64,000 bases of DNA from an uncultured Prevotellaceae bacterium (GCA_900313615.1 OMRP01000002.1:1-64000), one strand, 5' to 3'; positions 43,667-52,616 are shown, numbered from the stretch's first letter. Numbers and translations: made by a program. Notes: generated by a model not told the origin, from the sequence alone.

Positions 43667-45712
43667 ATGAACACTAAACTAAGAATGTTACTGCCATTCT
43701 TGCTGCTGTTATGTATGCATGAGGCATGGGCACAGTCGCAGCCCAACCGTGGAGAATCGAACGGTGAGAGCACTTATGTCGTGGGAAGCGGTGAAGACCC
43801 AGACAACCGTATTCCTATTTTTGGGCCTATGACCACAAGAAAGGCGGGTGGTCACAGCCAGATTATCTATCCCTCGACACTGTTACAGTCAATGGGTAAG
43901 AATGACATTACAGGAATGACATTCTATTGCGATAATATCGATAGTGATCTTAACACCGACTTTGGTAACGCTGAGTTCAAAGTTTTTCTGAAAGAGGTGG
44001 ATTATACTGTCTTTAGCAGCGAAGAATTCATCGATTGGGATAGTATGACACAAGTATATGCTGGTACGCTCAGTGTAAGCGACTCACAGATGAAAATAAC
44101 CTTCGACACACCGTATACCTATCAAGGCAAAAACTTGATGGTAGGCTTTTTCGTTACCAGTTTAGGCAGTGAAGATGATTATCCTTTTTGGGCTGGAACC
44201 ACCCTTTCTAATGACATTACTAATTGTATCTTTGAAAATGGTAACGCCATCATTTATCGTCGATTCATACCCAATACGACATTCTCGTACACAGTTCCAG
44301 ACTTGGTGCTTGCCGACGATGCCGACAATCTAAGTGTCATTGCTAATCATGACGGAAAGAAGGTCAATGCCACCTTGCAAGGCCGCACCCTATATAAGGA
44401 TAACTCATGGAACACCCTTTGCCTTCCGTTTGCGATAAACAGCTTTACTGGCACGCCATTGGAGGGTGCTACTGTGAAAACTCTCAGCACCTCGGATTTT
44501 GATGGTGTCTCAGGAACGCTGACGCTCAATTTCAGTGACGACCTGAATGCCATTGAGGCTGGAGTGCCGTATATCGTTAAATGGGCAGATGGTGATGACA
44601 TCAACAATCCTTCTTTCGAAGAGGTTATCATCGACAAAACTTTGAGCGAAACAGACACAAAGGCTGTGACGTTTGAAGGTCTCTATTCCCCATGCGTTAT
44701 TGGACACACTACTTATGCTGTGGCTGAACTTGAAGGTACCACATTGACGTTTAAGGTTACAACCGAAGAGCCTGATGGAGTAACATCATGGAATGTGGAA
44801 GATACAGGAAGCAGCAGTATGCTGGGATGGGAATCGTCCCGCAACTCGATAACAAAAGTTGTCTTCGATCCGTCATTTGCCGCAGCCCGTCCTAAGAGTT
44901 GTTTTTCCTGGTTCTATGACTGTGGACATCTTTCAAATATAGAGGGAATAGAGTATCTGAACACTTCAGAAACTACAAACATGGGATGGATGTTTGGGGC
45001 ATGTTATTATCTGTCGTCGATTGACTTGTCACATTTTGACACCCGTAAAGTGAATAATATGAAAATGATGTTCTATTGCTTCCCGGGGCAGACTCTCGAT
45101 TTGTCATCGTTCGACACATCGAATGTTGAAGATATGAATGCGATGTTCCATGTATGTATTTATTTGAAAACCATCTATGTCAGCAACAGATGGTCGACAG
45201 CAAAGGTCAGTCCTACTTCTGTGTTCAGGAGATGCGATAGTCTTGTAGGCGGTGCGAATACCGCTTTTGATTCAAGTCATGATGGTGTGGATTATGCCCA
45301 TATTGATGGCGGCCCTGATGACCCTGGCTATTTTACTTACAAAGATGCTCCGGATTATGATGAGGAGAACACCCCTGAAGAGGAAGAAGGTGATAACACC
45401 CTTTTGTACTTGGGTGCTAACAATACGCTTTACTATCCCAGCACTTCGATGACCATCAATGCGTTCCGTTCTATCTTCAGACTGAAAGACGGATTAATAG
45501 CAGGTGAGCCAACTTCTGTTCAGGGCATCAATCAGTTTGTGCTGAATTTCGATGGCGACGAGACAATGGCCATCCATGTGATTGATAATGAGCCGAACAC
45601 GTCAGGCAATTATGTTGACACCTGGTTCACCCTTGACGGTCAGAAACTTTACAGTAAGCCGACGAGAAAGGGTATTTATATTCAGAATGGAAAGAAATAC
45701 ATCGTCAAATAG
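43667..45712 (+). CDS. large secreted DUF285/BspA-like surface protein
   Basis: 681 aa, signal peptide 1-22. N-terminal beta domain (about 45-210), a second beta region (about 230-370, LYKDNSWNTLCLPF, typical of Prevotella surface proteins), then DUF285-type repeats (about 395-545: NTSETTNMGWMFGACYYLSS, SHFDTRKVNNMKMMFYCF, SSFDTSNVEDMNAMFHVC). An acidic linker (EENTPEEEEGD) precedes the end. The C-terminal tail FTLDGQKLYS...GIYIQNGKKYIVK is the sorting type shared with the proteins ending at 13014 and 33312. Likely an adhesin or binding protein. Confidence 0.82.
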   Translation: MNTKLRMLLPFLLLLCMHEAWAQSQPNRGESNGESTYVVGSGEDPDNRIPIFGPMTTRKAGGHSQIIYPSTLLQSMGKNDITGMTFYCDNIDSDLNTDFGNAEFKVFLKEVDYTVFSSEEFIDWDSMTQVYAGTLSVSDSQMKITFDTPYTYQGKNLMVGFFVTSLGSEDDYPFWAGTTLSNDITNCIFENGNAIIYRRFIPNTTFSYTVPDLVLADDADNLSVIANHDGKKVNATLQGRTLYKDNSWNTLCLPFAINSFTGTPLEGATVKTLSTSDFDGVSGTLTLNFSDDLNAIEAGVPYIVKWADGDDINNPSFEEVIIDKTLSETDTKAVTFEGLYSPCVIGHTTYAVAELEGTTLTFKVTTEEPDGVTSWNVEDTGSSSMLGWESSRNSITKVVFDPSFAAARPKSCFSWFYDCGHLSNIEGIEYLNTSETTNMGWMFGACYYLSSIDLSHFDTRKVNNMKMMFYCFPGQTLDLSSFDTSNVEDMNAMFHVCIYLKTIYVSNRWSTAKVSPTSVFRRCDSLVGGANTAFDSSHDGVDYAHIDGGPDDPGYFTYKDAPDYDEENTPEEEEGDNTLLYLGANNTLYYPSTSMTINAFRSIFRLKDGLIAGEPTSVQGINQFVLNFDGDETMAIHVIDNEPNTSGNYVDTWFTLDGQKLYSKPTRKGIYIQNGKKYIVK

Positions 45713-45729
45713 GAGAATAGAAAATAATG

Positions 45730-45762
45730 AAATCCCCATCGACAATATGCCGATGGGGATTT
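45730..45762 (+). terminator. terminator of the DUF285 gene
   Basis: AAATCCCCATCG (45730-45741) and CGATGGGGATTT (45751-45762), 12-bp stem with a 9-base loop. Confidence 0.88.
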
Positions 45763-45910
45763 TACATTGCGCCTGAGAAAAATAGGGAATTCCCTTTGCA
45801 TTAGTAGGGATATTCCCTTACTTAAAATTAGGTATAATTTGTTTCTTTGTAGATAGTTTTTGCAAAAGCATTTTTAAATCTCCATTAACAATATCTTAAT
45901 CCGGAAAACG

Positions 45911-46717
45911 ATGAAAAAGAAACTACTATCCACCATGGCGCTACTATCCATCATGCTCTGTGTAAATGCTCAAGGAAGCAACGATGAGGGTGGCTCACAA
46001 AAACCGCTTCCTAAAGCGATTGAGGAACTCATTGAAAACATGGTTTATGTAGAGGGCGGTACATTTACCATGGGAGACAACAACCCTGGACTGAATGGAG
46101 ATCCCCTTGAAAGAGAGAAGCCTGAACATCAGGTAACTCTCAGTCCTTACTTCATCAGCCGCTATGAAGTGACTCAGGATGTATGGGATGCTGTAATGGG
46201 CAATAACTATGCGCGTGTCAAAGGTTCTAAATTGCCTGTAGTTAACGTTTGCTGGGATGACTGCCAGGAATTTGTCCTCAAGCTCGTCCTTATGACTGGC
46301 ATTAATTTCCGCCTTCCTACAGAGGCAGAATGGGAGTTCGCCGCCCGCGGAGGCAACAAGAGCCGCCACACCAATTACAGCGGAAGCAACGATATTGACT
46401 CCGTGGCATGGTATGGATACAACAGTGGCAACACCCTCCATCCCGTAGGTCAGAAGTTGCCCAATGAACTTGGACTATACGACATGAACGGCAATGCTGG
46501 TGAATGGTGTTACGACTATTATGGCCGTTACGAAAGTGCCGCCCAGGTTGACCCCAGGGGAGTTGAAAATAGTTCTCAAAACGTTGTTCGTGGCGGTAAT
46601 AGTTTTCAAATTCCCGAATGGTGCCATGTTACCTCCCGTTTTGGCGAAATACCAGCATCCAGGACCTATTATATCGGGTTACGGCTTGCCGCTACTCCGT
46701 TTGACGTAAAGCCCTGA
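45911..46717 (+). CDS. secreted SUMF1/formylglycine-generating-enzyme-fold protein
   Basis: 268 aa, signal peptide 1-20. SUMF1-fold motifs: MVYVEGGTFTMGDN, YEVTQDVWDAVMGNN, FRLPTEAEWEFAARGG, LYDMNGNAGEWCYDYYG, VVRGGNSF. The two active-site cysteines of true formylglycine-generating enzymes are not both present: the last conserved block reads SFQIPEWCHVTSR with only one Cys. It is therefore more likely a binding or structural member (GldJ/K-like fold usage) than a sulfatase activator. No sulfatase gene in the window. Confidence 0.82.
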   Translation: MKKKLLSTMALLSIMLCVNAQGSNDEGGSQKPLPKAIEELIENMVYVEGGTFTMGDNNPGLNGDPLEREKPEHQVTLSPYFISRYEVTQDVWDAVMGNNYARVKGSKLPVVNVCWDDCQEFVLKLVLMTGINFRLPTEAEWEFAARGGNKSRHTNYSGSNDIDSVAWYGYNSGNTLHPVGQKLPNELGLYDMNGNAGEWCYDYYGRYESAAQVDPRGVENSSQNVVRGGNSFQIPEWCHVTSRFGEIPASRTYYIGLRLAATPFDVKP

Positions 46718-46862
46718 GATTATACTCGGAAAACGTGGCCTGAGCCAGCAACAACTTGACGCACTGGTTCAGGCTTTGACAGGTTCGAATTAATAACATG
46801 GATCTATAATTAGTCCAAATTCTGTTACCAAACAGCTGTTTAGCATCACAATTCTAAATAAC
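46718..46862 (+). other. spacer with a possible gene remnant
   Basis: An open stretch after the SUMF1-type stop reads ILGKRGLSQQQLDALVQALT in the +1 frame and ends at a TAA near 46795; it looks like the C-terminal tail of a lost gene. A 12-bp palindrome AAACAGCTGTTT lies at 46830-46841. Confidence 0.4.
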
Positions 46863-47591
46863 ATGAAAAAGCATATTACTATTATTTGTTTGTTGTTTGT
46901 TGCTATATGCATGTATGCTGGCAACAAAGAGAACAAGGTGATAAAGGTGGATATATACTACTACCATGAAGGTGGATATGCTTTAACTTATTCACATGCT
47001 ATATATAAACGTAATAACAATGTTTTTGAGTTTCATCTCGAAGACTGGAGAGAAACCAACAATGTTATGGATTCACCTATTGCTTTTTATGGATATTTTG
47101 TTGACAAATTTGTTTCAGAAATGCCTAAGATGGTGAAGGACACATGCGATGCGTACAAAATAAGCAAAAATGACATTGACAACTACAGAAATTTCTTACA
47201 TGAAGACCTATATTTTTCAATAGAGGATATAGACAAAAACAAGTATCAATCAATACAAGACCAGACTCTATTGGATTTAACTTGTAATGAAATATCTGAG
47301 GCTTTGTATTATAAAGATTTCCTTTTTTATTCATTAGCACTTTCAAAACCTTTAAAACAGTACATTGTCTTAACATTTAATGATGGGAATACTGTTGAGC
47401 TGCGTCCACACCTAAACTTTTCTGGCATTCCCTGGATGGTTAAGAAGAAAGACGAAATCTATTTTTTGGATTACAACTTCTTTTATAACTTTATTAAGGA
47501 AATAGGATGGGAAAAGCATTTTCCATATCTGAATGACAGAGACAGCATGGTTTTCAAAGTTGTGAGTTATCTTATAAGCAAACAAGAATAA
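46863..47591 (+). CDS. secreted protein of unknown function, AT-rich
   Basis: 242 aa, signal peptide 1-19 (ending MYA). Mixed alpha/beta sequence with many aromatic and charged residues (KVIKVDIYYYHEGGYALTYS, YKDFLFYSLALSKPLKQYIV). No family recognised. Distinctly AT-rich compared with flanking genes on either side, suggesting horizontal acquisition. No promoter box recognised; a palindrome lies upstream. Confidence 0.7.
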   Translation: MKKHITIICLLFVAICMYAGNKENKVIKVDIYYYHEGGYALTYSHAIYKRNNNVFEFHLEDWRETNNVMDSPIAFYGYFVDKFVSEMPKMVKDTCDAYKISKNDIDNYRNFLHEDLYFSIEDIDKNKYQSIQDQTLLDLTCNEISEALYYKDFLFYSLALSKPLKQYIVLTFNDGNTVELRPHLNFSGIPWMVKKKDEIYFLDYNFFYNFIKEIGWEKHFPYLNDRDSMVFKVVSYLISKQE

Positions 47592-47725
47592 CAGAACACC
47601 TTCCATCAATTATTGGAAGAATCACTCAAAAAGAAATAGTCGGTTTCGCCATCGGCTACGTCCTGATGACCACTTCGCCTTGCCGTGGCAATTATGACGT
47701 TGCAAGGGGGCATGTGCTAATAACT

Positions 47726-49369
47726 TTATTTGAATTCGTAGAGTTGGATGTGCAGGATCTTCCACTCACCCACGCTGATGCGGGCATGCCGGCCCTGATG
47801 ACTCTGGTCGCCATTGTGACGGCGAAGGAAGTGCATCTGCCCCTGATGGTCAATAGTGACTTCATCAACAGAAAGGAGGCCCAGGCGGGATCCATGGAAC
47901 ATTGAAGATGGAAGATTGAACATTTCATTGCCAGCTTCGGCGAAGCCGTCTTCGCCCAATTTCTTCTGTTGTTCCTGCTGTTTCTCTGTACGTGTTTTGA
48001 AGTCAACAACCACGCCGCTGCCTGCCAACAGATAGTCGTACTTACCCAAACGGATCAGCATGGCTCCACCTTCAGGCCATGTCGAGCCGTCAGTGGCACG
48101 AGGATCCCAAGGCAAAGTGAAGTAGTGACGGCAAGTCATCACCACATCTTCGTCCTCGATGACACGCTCCTTATCGTCCTGATCGAAAAGTACCCCCCAA
48201 GTATTTTTCGGTTTCACATTGAATACCTGAGATAAGAGGTTATAGGCCTGCGTTACTGACTCCGTCTCTTTAGGCGAAGCCTGGTCGATAGCGAATGGCG
48301 AGAAACCGAGAGCCTGATGCTCTCCGAAAGCATAGAGGGCGCGAACACCACTATTTTCGCAGCAACGGCTCTCCGGAATGAAAAGACGGTTCTTTATCTT
48401 ACCGCCATCTTGTGGTCGCAGAGGCATGGCGTATTTTGAAGCCCACGACTTGAAGCCAGTATCATAAATGTCTGGTGCAAGAATGTCAATGCTGGGCGCA
48501 CCTGTTTTCCAGATATCAGCGAGATGTGCCAACGGACCTGCCGACGGGTATTCACCAGGTTTGCGGCCGCGACTGTTCATCGCCGCATTCACATAAAGCG
48601 GCATATCGTGAATCTGACGGGCTGCCTTTGCCAGATGCTCCACATAGCAGGCATAGTGCCAAGCCATAAACTTCTCGTCGGCATAGTCGTCAGTACCAAA
48701 CACTTCTGCCCATGAACCTTGCTGTTTGATGTTAAGAGCTTTGAGCAATGCTTGTGGCACGGGCTGAAGATAGGCTTTCTCGGCCAATGGCGAATGGTCA
48801 CGCGCAGACTCTAGCATACCAATCTCGTTCTCTATCTGCAACATAATAACCACATCATGCATGGGGTCTTTCTCCGCTATGTGTTGTATCAATGCTGAGA
48901 AAGCCTTCAAGTCGGCTTGCAGCACATTGTCGCTGAAGCATGAGGCAATCTCCAACGGTATCCCTTCTGCCGTCACTACCCGAGGGAAACGCTTCACGTC
49001 GCGCTTGAACCATGCAGGAGTGTAGCACGACATCGAGTTTTTCCATGCCCCAAACCAGAGTGGAACTATCTTCAGTCCCTGCTGACGAGCCACGTCGATG
49101 GTTCGGTCAACAAGCGTGAAGCCCATCTTTCCCTCATCGGGTTCAAGGAACTCCCAATAGACAGGCACCAGCACCGTGTTCAGCCCTAGTGCCTTCATGC
49201 GAGGTAACACCTCGTCGATATCACTCACTGACGTAGCAGCCGAGTTGCTCAGCTCACCGCCGAGAATATGAAACGGCAAAATGACATTATCCGCTCGTAA
49301 TGTATTTGACAAGAGCATCATGAATATGCTCAACAATGCCGAGATAATACTGTTTTTATTCATAAACAA
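47726..49369 (-). CDS. secreted GH35-type (DUF5597) glycoside hydrolase, beta-galactosidase-like
   Basis: 547 aa, signal peptide 1-26. The N-terminal barrel has LGGELSNSAATS, VPVYWEFLEPDEGKMGF, WFGAWKNSMSCYTPAWFKRD, acid/base Glu182 in QIENEIGM and probable nucleophile Glu333 in FIPESRCC. The C-terminal beta region (about 420-547) corresponds to the DUF5597 module. Retaining beta-galactosidase or related activity on plant glycans is likely; exact linkage unknown. Start at 49369 or 49363. tRNA-His lies 56 nt upstream, in the same orientation. Confidence 0.87.
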   Translation of the reverse strand: MFMNKNSIISALLSIFMMLLSNTLRADNVILPFHILGGELSNSAATSVSDIDEVLPRMKALGLNTVLVPVYWEFLEPDEGKMGFTLVDRTIDVARQQGLKIVPLWFGAWKNSMSCYTPAWFKRDVKRFPRVVTAEGIPLEIASCFSDNVLQADLKAFSALIQHIAEKDPMHDVVIMLQIENEIGMLESARDHSPLAEKAYLQPVPQALLKALNIKQQGSWAEVFGTDDYADEKFMAWHYACYVEHLAKAARQIHDMPLYVNAAMNSRGRKPGEYPSAGPLAHLADIWKTGAPSIDILAPDIYDTGFKSWASKYAMPLRPQDGGKIKNRLFIPESRCCENSGVRALYAFGEHQALGFSPFAIDQASPKETESVTQAYNLLSQVFNVKPKNTWGVLFDQDDKERVIEDEDVVMTCRHYFTLPWDPRATDGSTWPEGGAMLIRLGKYDYLLAGSGVVVDFKTRTEKQQEQQKKLGEDGFAEAGNEMFNLPSSMFHGSRLGLLSVDEVTIDHQGQMHFLRRHNGDQSHQGRHARISVGEWKILHIQLYEFK

Positions 49370-49394
49370 TCATAAATATACACTGATAATAACA

Positions 49395-49424
49395 AAATAA
49401 GGGATAGTTTCCTATCCCTTATTT
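49395..49424 (-). terminator. terminator of tRNA-His
   Basis: AAATAAGGGATAG (49395-49407) pairs with CTATCCCTTATTT (49412-49424), loop TTTC, directly after the tRNA 3' end. Confidence 0.85.
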
Positions 49425-49425
49425 G

Positions 49426-49500
49426 GGTGCCCGGTGGGACTCGAACCCACGACATTCAGAACCACAATCTGACGCTCTAACCAACTGAACTACGGGCACC
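49426..49500 (-). tRNA. tRNA-His (anticodon GUG)
   Basis: On the minus strand the acceptor 5' strand GTGCCCG pairs with CGGGCAC at the 3' end. D-loop AGTTCAGTTGGTTAGAGC, anticodon stem CAGAT-loop-TTCTG region with TTGTGGT giving GUG, and T-arm GGGTTCGAGTCCC are all present. An extra 5' G (G-1) opposite C73 is the hallmark of tRNA-His. CCA is not encoded. Confidence 0.97.
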
Positions 49501-49530
49501 GTATATACCTTTCCATCGGAAAAGCGGATG

Positions 49531-49562
49531 CAAAGGTAAGGAATTATTTTGAATACTCCAAA
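49531..49562 (-). promoter_or_regulatory. tRNA-His promoter
   Basis: Minus strand: TTTG (49562-49559), 20-nt spacer, TACCTTTG (49538-49531) plus CA. Confidence 0.85.
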
Positions 49563-49575
49563 TTTTTGGGGAAAA

Positions 49576-49622
49576 ATATCTGAGGAGTGAAGGAGTGGAG
49601 GAATAAAGGAGTGAAGACATTA
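49576..49622. repeat. GGAGTGAA octamer array after secG
   Basis: GAGGAGTGAAGGAGTGGAGG and following units, ending in GACATT. Between secG and the tRNA promoter. Confidence 0.75.
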
Positions 49623-49675
49623 CCTCGAATCCTCTATATAAGTGGAGGGGGTAGCCCCCACTTATTATTCTCCAC

Positions 49676-50146
49676 TTATTGCTGCGGTGCAGAAGGAGTG
49701 GCAGGTGCAGCTGGTGCGGCAGGAGCCTGAGCAGGAGCGGCGCCCTGAGCAGGAGCTGCAGGAGCTGAACCTTGTGCAGGAGCGGCGGGAGCGGCACCTT
49801 CAGCAGCGGGGGCAGCGCCCTGCGCGGGAGCAGCTTGCTGTGAAGCACCGAAGTTTTGCTGTGTGGTAGGATTGGTCAAGGGATTCTCCACTTGTCCCTG
49901 AACGGCACTCTTGCTAGCTGTTGCCGTGGGGGCCACGGAAGCGCAGAGCACGCTAAGCACCACCATAGCGATGGCAAGGCCCCAAGTGGCCTTTTCGATG
50001 AAGTCGGTAGTTTTGCGGACACCCACGATTTGGTTGGCCGATGAGAAGTTGGAAGACAAGCCTCCACCTTTACTTTCCTGAATCAGCACGATGAAGATCA
50101 TCAGTATGGCTGCAATCACGATAAGAATTACGAAAAGTGTGTACAT
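49676..50146 (-). CDS. secG: preprotein translocase subunit SecG with Ala/Pro-rich tail
   Basis: 156 aa. Two membrane spans (about 2-22 and 52-72) with the SecG signature ESKGGGLSSNF between them. Accessory subunit of the SecYEG channel in the inner membrane. The C-terminal 50 residues are a low-complexity Ala/Pro/Gln/Gly tail (QGAAPAAEGAAPAAPAQG...), longer than in E. coli SecG (110 aa), as in other Bacteroidota. Last gene of the sigma54 activator/lptE - TPR - secG operon, 6 nt after the TPR gene. Confidence 0.95.
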   Translation of the reverse strand: MYTLFVILIVIAAILMIFIVLIQESKGGGLSSNFSSANQIVGVRKTTDFIEKATWGLAIAMVVLSVLCASVAPTATASKSAVQGQVENPLTNPTTQQNFGASQQAAPAQGAAPAAEGAAPAAPAQGSAPAAPAQGAAPAQAPAAPAAPATPSAPQQ

Positions 50147-50152
50147 TTTACT

Positions 50153-50887
50153 TTATTTGTTATTGTTATTTATTATCAATCTTTCCAAGAAGCGAATTTG
50201 GTCTGCAAAGTAAGCACTTTTTTTTGGATAATTCAAATTTAAACGCTTAATAATTTCCAAAGCCTTAGAATATCGCCCTTGTTTGACGTAAATTTTGGCC
50301 AAAGTCTCGGTAAAGAACCCTTCCCCACCCTGTTTTGCATCGTCGTCGAGTTGTGGTGTGTATTCGGGATTTTCCTTAAGTTGTATGCGCCGTCCGTCCT
50401 TGCTGTTAATGAAATCGTCGATGAGCGACTGTCCTTTCATTGCCGGAGTCTGTTCGGTTTTTTCATCGTCGGACTCCGTCTCGAGCAGGTAAGCCACATA
50501 GTCGATGGCCGCATCCGCCGGTGTTGGTTTCCGCTTTTTCGGTGCCTCCTGCTGTTCGGGCATGGAGTCGAGGAAAGAGTCGATGAGCGACATGGTACGG
50601 CTTGACTTGTCGCCTTCAGTCTCCTTTTTCGTTGATTCTGGCTTTTTCTCCTGCAAATAGTGTGCCGCTTCTACCATTTCGAAGAGTACGTTCCTGTCGG
50701 TGATGAAAACCGCCGCCCTTCGCAGTTCCTCGTCGAAGGAGGGGTCGTGCAACAGGAATAGATTCCTGAGCAGCAGTATACGCGCCGGCTGGTAGTATGG
50801 ATATTGCGCAACGAGAGAACGCAGCGTGAACAGCGTTTCCCTATCGAGTTGTTCTGGATGGTGTATGTAGTGCAAGATATCGGTCAT
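50153..50887 (-). CDS. conserved tetratricopeptide protein between lptE and secG
   Basis: 244 aa, no signal peptide. N-terminal helical domain (about 1-85, QLDRETLFTLRSLVAQYPYY), an acidic/charged linker (about 85-190, with two short LIDxF motifs SLIDSFLDSM and SLIDDFINSK), and a C-terminal TPR-like pair (about 195-240, FFTETLAKIYVKQGRYSKAL). Conserved at this locus in Bacteroidales; function unknown. Spaced 6 nt from both neighbours, so part of one operon. Confidence 0.85.
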   Translation of the reverse strand: MTDILHYIHHPEQLDRETLFTLRSLVAQYPYYQPARILLLRNLFLLHDPSFDEELRRAAVFITDRNVLFEMVEAAHYLQEKKPESTKKETEGDKSSRTMSLIDSFLDSMPEQQEAPKKRKPTPADAAIDYVAYLLETESDDEKTEQTPAMKGQSLIDDFINSKDGRRIQLKENPEYTPQLDDDAKQGGEGFFTETLAKIYVKQGRYSKALEIIKRLNLNYPKKSAYFADQIRFLERLIINNNNK

Positions 50888-50893
50888 GTCGGG

Positions 50894-51400
50894 TTACCAA
50901 TTAGCCAATGTGGCATTGTAAATCTGTTGTGTGATGTCTTCCACCATCTGTGTCACCAGTTCCTCCTGCACTGAGTTGAGCGACTGCGTGCTGGGATAGG
51001 TAGTGGTGGCGGTGAACTGCTGTTCAAAGTCTTCGTCGTGGTTGACATTATTGGTGAACCTGACATTGACCGTCATTGACAGTTCGATTTGCGCCGAATA
51101 GCCTTCGCTCGACACGCCTTTGTTGCGCTGTTGATATTGGCTTATCTCGCCCTCTATTTGCAGGTCGCCATTGCGCCTTACCAGTTCGAGACGCGTTCTC
51201 GAGGTGAAGAGGTCTTTCAGTTCATTGTTGAAGATGGCCTGCATGGGTCCCCACACATACGATGATCGTATGGGGAAGTCGGCTATCTGTATGGTCTTTG
51301 TCTTGGAATAGTCGACGCTTGCCCCACTGAAACTGTAAGACACCTTACATGACGTCAGTGTGAACAGCGCAATGAGCACGGTAAGCCCAAACTGGCGCAG
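50894..51400 (-). CDS. lptE: possible LptE-like lipoprotein from an internal CTG start
   Basis: The C-terminal part of the larger frame reads MRQFGLTVLIALFTLTSC if CTG at 51400-51398 is taken as start: positive N-terminus, hydrophobic core and lipobox LTSC, exactly a lipoprotein signal peptide. The mature 150 residues (KVSYSFSGASVDYSKTKTIQ, FTNNVNHDEDFEQQF) match the LptE family of Bacteroidota, an outer-membrane lipoprotein that plugs LptD in LPS transport. The usual LptE length (about 170) fits this internal start. CTG starts are rare, so this remains a hypothesis. Confidence 0.5.
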   Translation of the reverse strand: MRQFGLTVLIALFTLTSCKVSYSFSGASVDYSKTKTIQIADFPIRSSYVWGPMQAIFNNELKDLFTSRTRLELVRRNGDLQIEGEISQYQQRNKGVSSEGYSAQIELSMTVNVRFTNNVNHDEDFEQQFTATTTYPSTQSLNSVQEELVTQMVEDITQQIYNATLANW

Positions 51401-52600
51401 TCTGCGATAGAGCGTACGGTCAGATATGCCCAGTTCGCGCGCTGCCTTCCGTCGGTTTCCCCCGTTGCGTTCAAGCGCTTTTTCCAGCGTCTGCCGTTCT
51501 ATATCGTTGAGGTTCAGACTTTCATGTTCAGATATCTCCTCTGCCTCGGCCTCCTCCACGATGGAATTGTTGCTCTTATCTTTGTTCTTATCGATGGTAT
51601 CCAATGTTGCGGGCAGGTTGGAAGAGATACTCTGAGCCGCCGAAGAGAGGCTCTTCGCCTCGTCAATTTGTCGGCGCAGTCCGTTTACCTCACGTCTCAG
51701 GTCGCCCACGTTGGTACGCAGGTCATAGAGCACCTGCAGCAACATCTCGCGTTCGTTCTCATAGGAATGAGGTCCCGACTTGGTGATGGTTGCCAGTTCG
51801 GTCGTCTCCGGGTCGTCGGGAATGAATGTGCGCAGTATGTCGGCCGTGATGACCCTTTCGCGGCTGAGCACCGACATCTGTTCGGTGATATTCTTGAGTT
51901 GTCGCACGTTTCCCGGCCATTTGTATTTGAGCATCAGCGCCTCAGCATCCTTGGTGAGCGTGATTTTGGGGATATGATACTGTTCCTGCATCTGCAATGC
52001 GAAGAGACGGAAGAGGAGCAGAATGTCCGTACCCCTTTCGCGCAATGCCGGCATGGCGATGGGAATAGTGTTGAGTCGGTAATAGAGGTCTTCGCGGAAC
52101 CGTCCCTCGCTGATGGCCTTGCCCATATTGACGTTGGTAGCCGCGACGATGCGCACATCGGTCTTCCTGATTTCCTGTCCGCCGACCCGGATATATTCAC
52201 CCGACTCGAGGACACGGAGCAGGCGTGTCTGCGTGGACAGCGGCAGTTCGCCCACCTCGTCGAGGAAGATGGTTCCTTTGTTGGCCACACCGAAATAGCC
52301 CTCACTCTCGCCGATGGCACCAGTGAACGACCCTTTCTCGTGACCAAAAAGTTCGCTGTCGATGGTACCCTCGGGAATGGAGCCACAGTTGACCGCAAAG
52401 AATTTCTCTCGGCGCCTTGTGGAATTGTCATGAATGACACGCGGGATGATTTCCTTTCCCACGCCACTCTCTCCCACGATGAGCACCGACAGATTGGTAG
52501 ACGCCACCTGCAAGGCAATGTCGAGCGCATGGTTCAACGCCTCGCAATTGCCCACTATCTGGTAGCGGTTTTTTACCTCTTGTAGTCTTCTATCTTCCAT
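50894..52600 (-). CDS. sigma54-dependent activator in one frame with LptE
   Basis: 568 aa if translated whole. Residues about 12-250 are an AAA+ sigma54-activator domain: Walker A GESGVGKE (43-50), GSFTGA (90-95, a variant of GAFTGA) and Walker B IFLDEVGEL (111-119). A coiled linker (about 275-345) and a Fis-type HTH (about 365-402, KALERNGGNRRKAARELGIS) follow. There is no receiver domain. The usual stop after RRLRQFGL is missing and the frame continues through a lipobox (Cys418) into LptE. ATG 52600 is chosen because a TAATTTTG box lies at 52609-52616. Operon: this gene, TPR, secG. Confidence 0.85.
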   Translation of the reverse strand: MEDRRLQEVKNRYQIVGNCEALNHALDIALQVASTNLSVLIVGESGVGKEIIPRVIHDNSTRRREKFFAVNCGSIPEGTIDSELFGHEKGSFTGAIGESEGYFGVANKGTIFLDEVGELPLSTQTRLLRVLESGEYIRVGGQEIRKTDVRIVAATNVNMGKAISEGRFREDLYYRLNTIPIAMPALRERGTDILLLFRLFALQMQEQYHIPKITLTKDAEALMLKYKWPGNVRQLKNITEQMSVLSRERVITADILRTFIPDDPETTELATITKSGPHSYENEREMLLQVLYDLRTNVGDLRREVNGLRRQIDEAKSLSSAAQSISSNLPATLDTIDKNKDKSNNSIVEEAEAEEISEHESLNLNDIERQTLEKALERNGGNRRKAARELGISDRTLYRRLRQFGLTVLIALFTLTSCKVSYSFSGASVDYSKTKTIQIADFPIRSSYVWGPMQAIFNNELKDLFTSRTRLELVRRNGDLQIEGEISQYQQRNKGVSSEGYSAQIELSMTVNVRFTNNVNHDEDFEQQFTATTTYPSTQSLNSVQEELVTQMVEDITQQIYNATLANW

Positions 52601-52608
52601 TGGGGTGA

Positions 52609-52616
52609 CAAAATTA
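52609..52616 (-). promoter_or_regulatory. -7 box upstream of the sigma54 activator
   Basis: TAATTTTG on the minus strand, with TTG 22 nt further upstream (52641-52639). The ATG follows 8 nt after the box, predicting a nearly leaderless transcript. Confidence 0.6.

Noticed and set aside
49477..49848. Minus-strand frame rich in Leu/Pro/His overlapping secG
   Set aside because: Frame-shifted reading of the Ala/Pro-rich secG tail and the tRNA-His gene.
51524..52585. 353-codon plus-strand frame opposite the sigma54 activator
   Set aside because: Antisense shadow of a well-conserved AAA+ domain; no promoter and biased composition.
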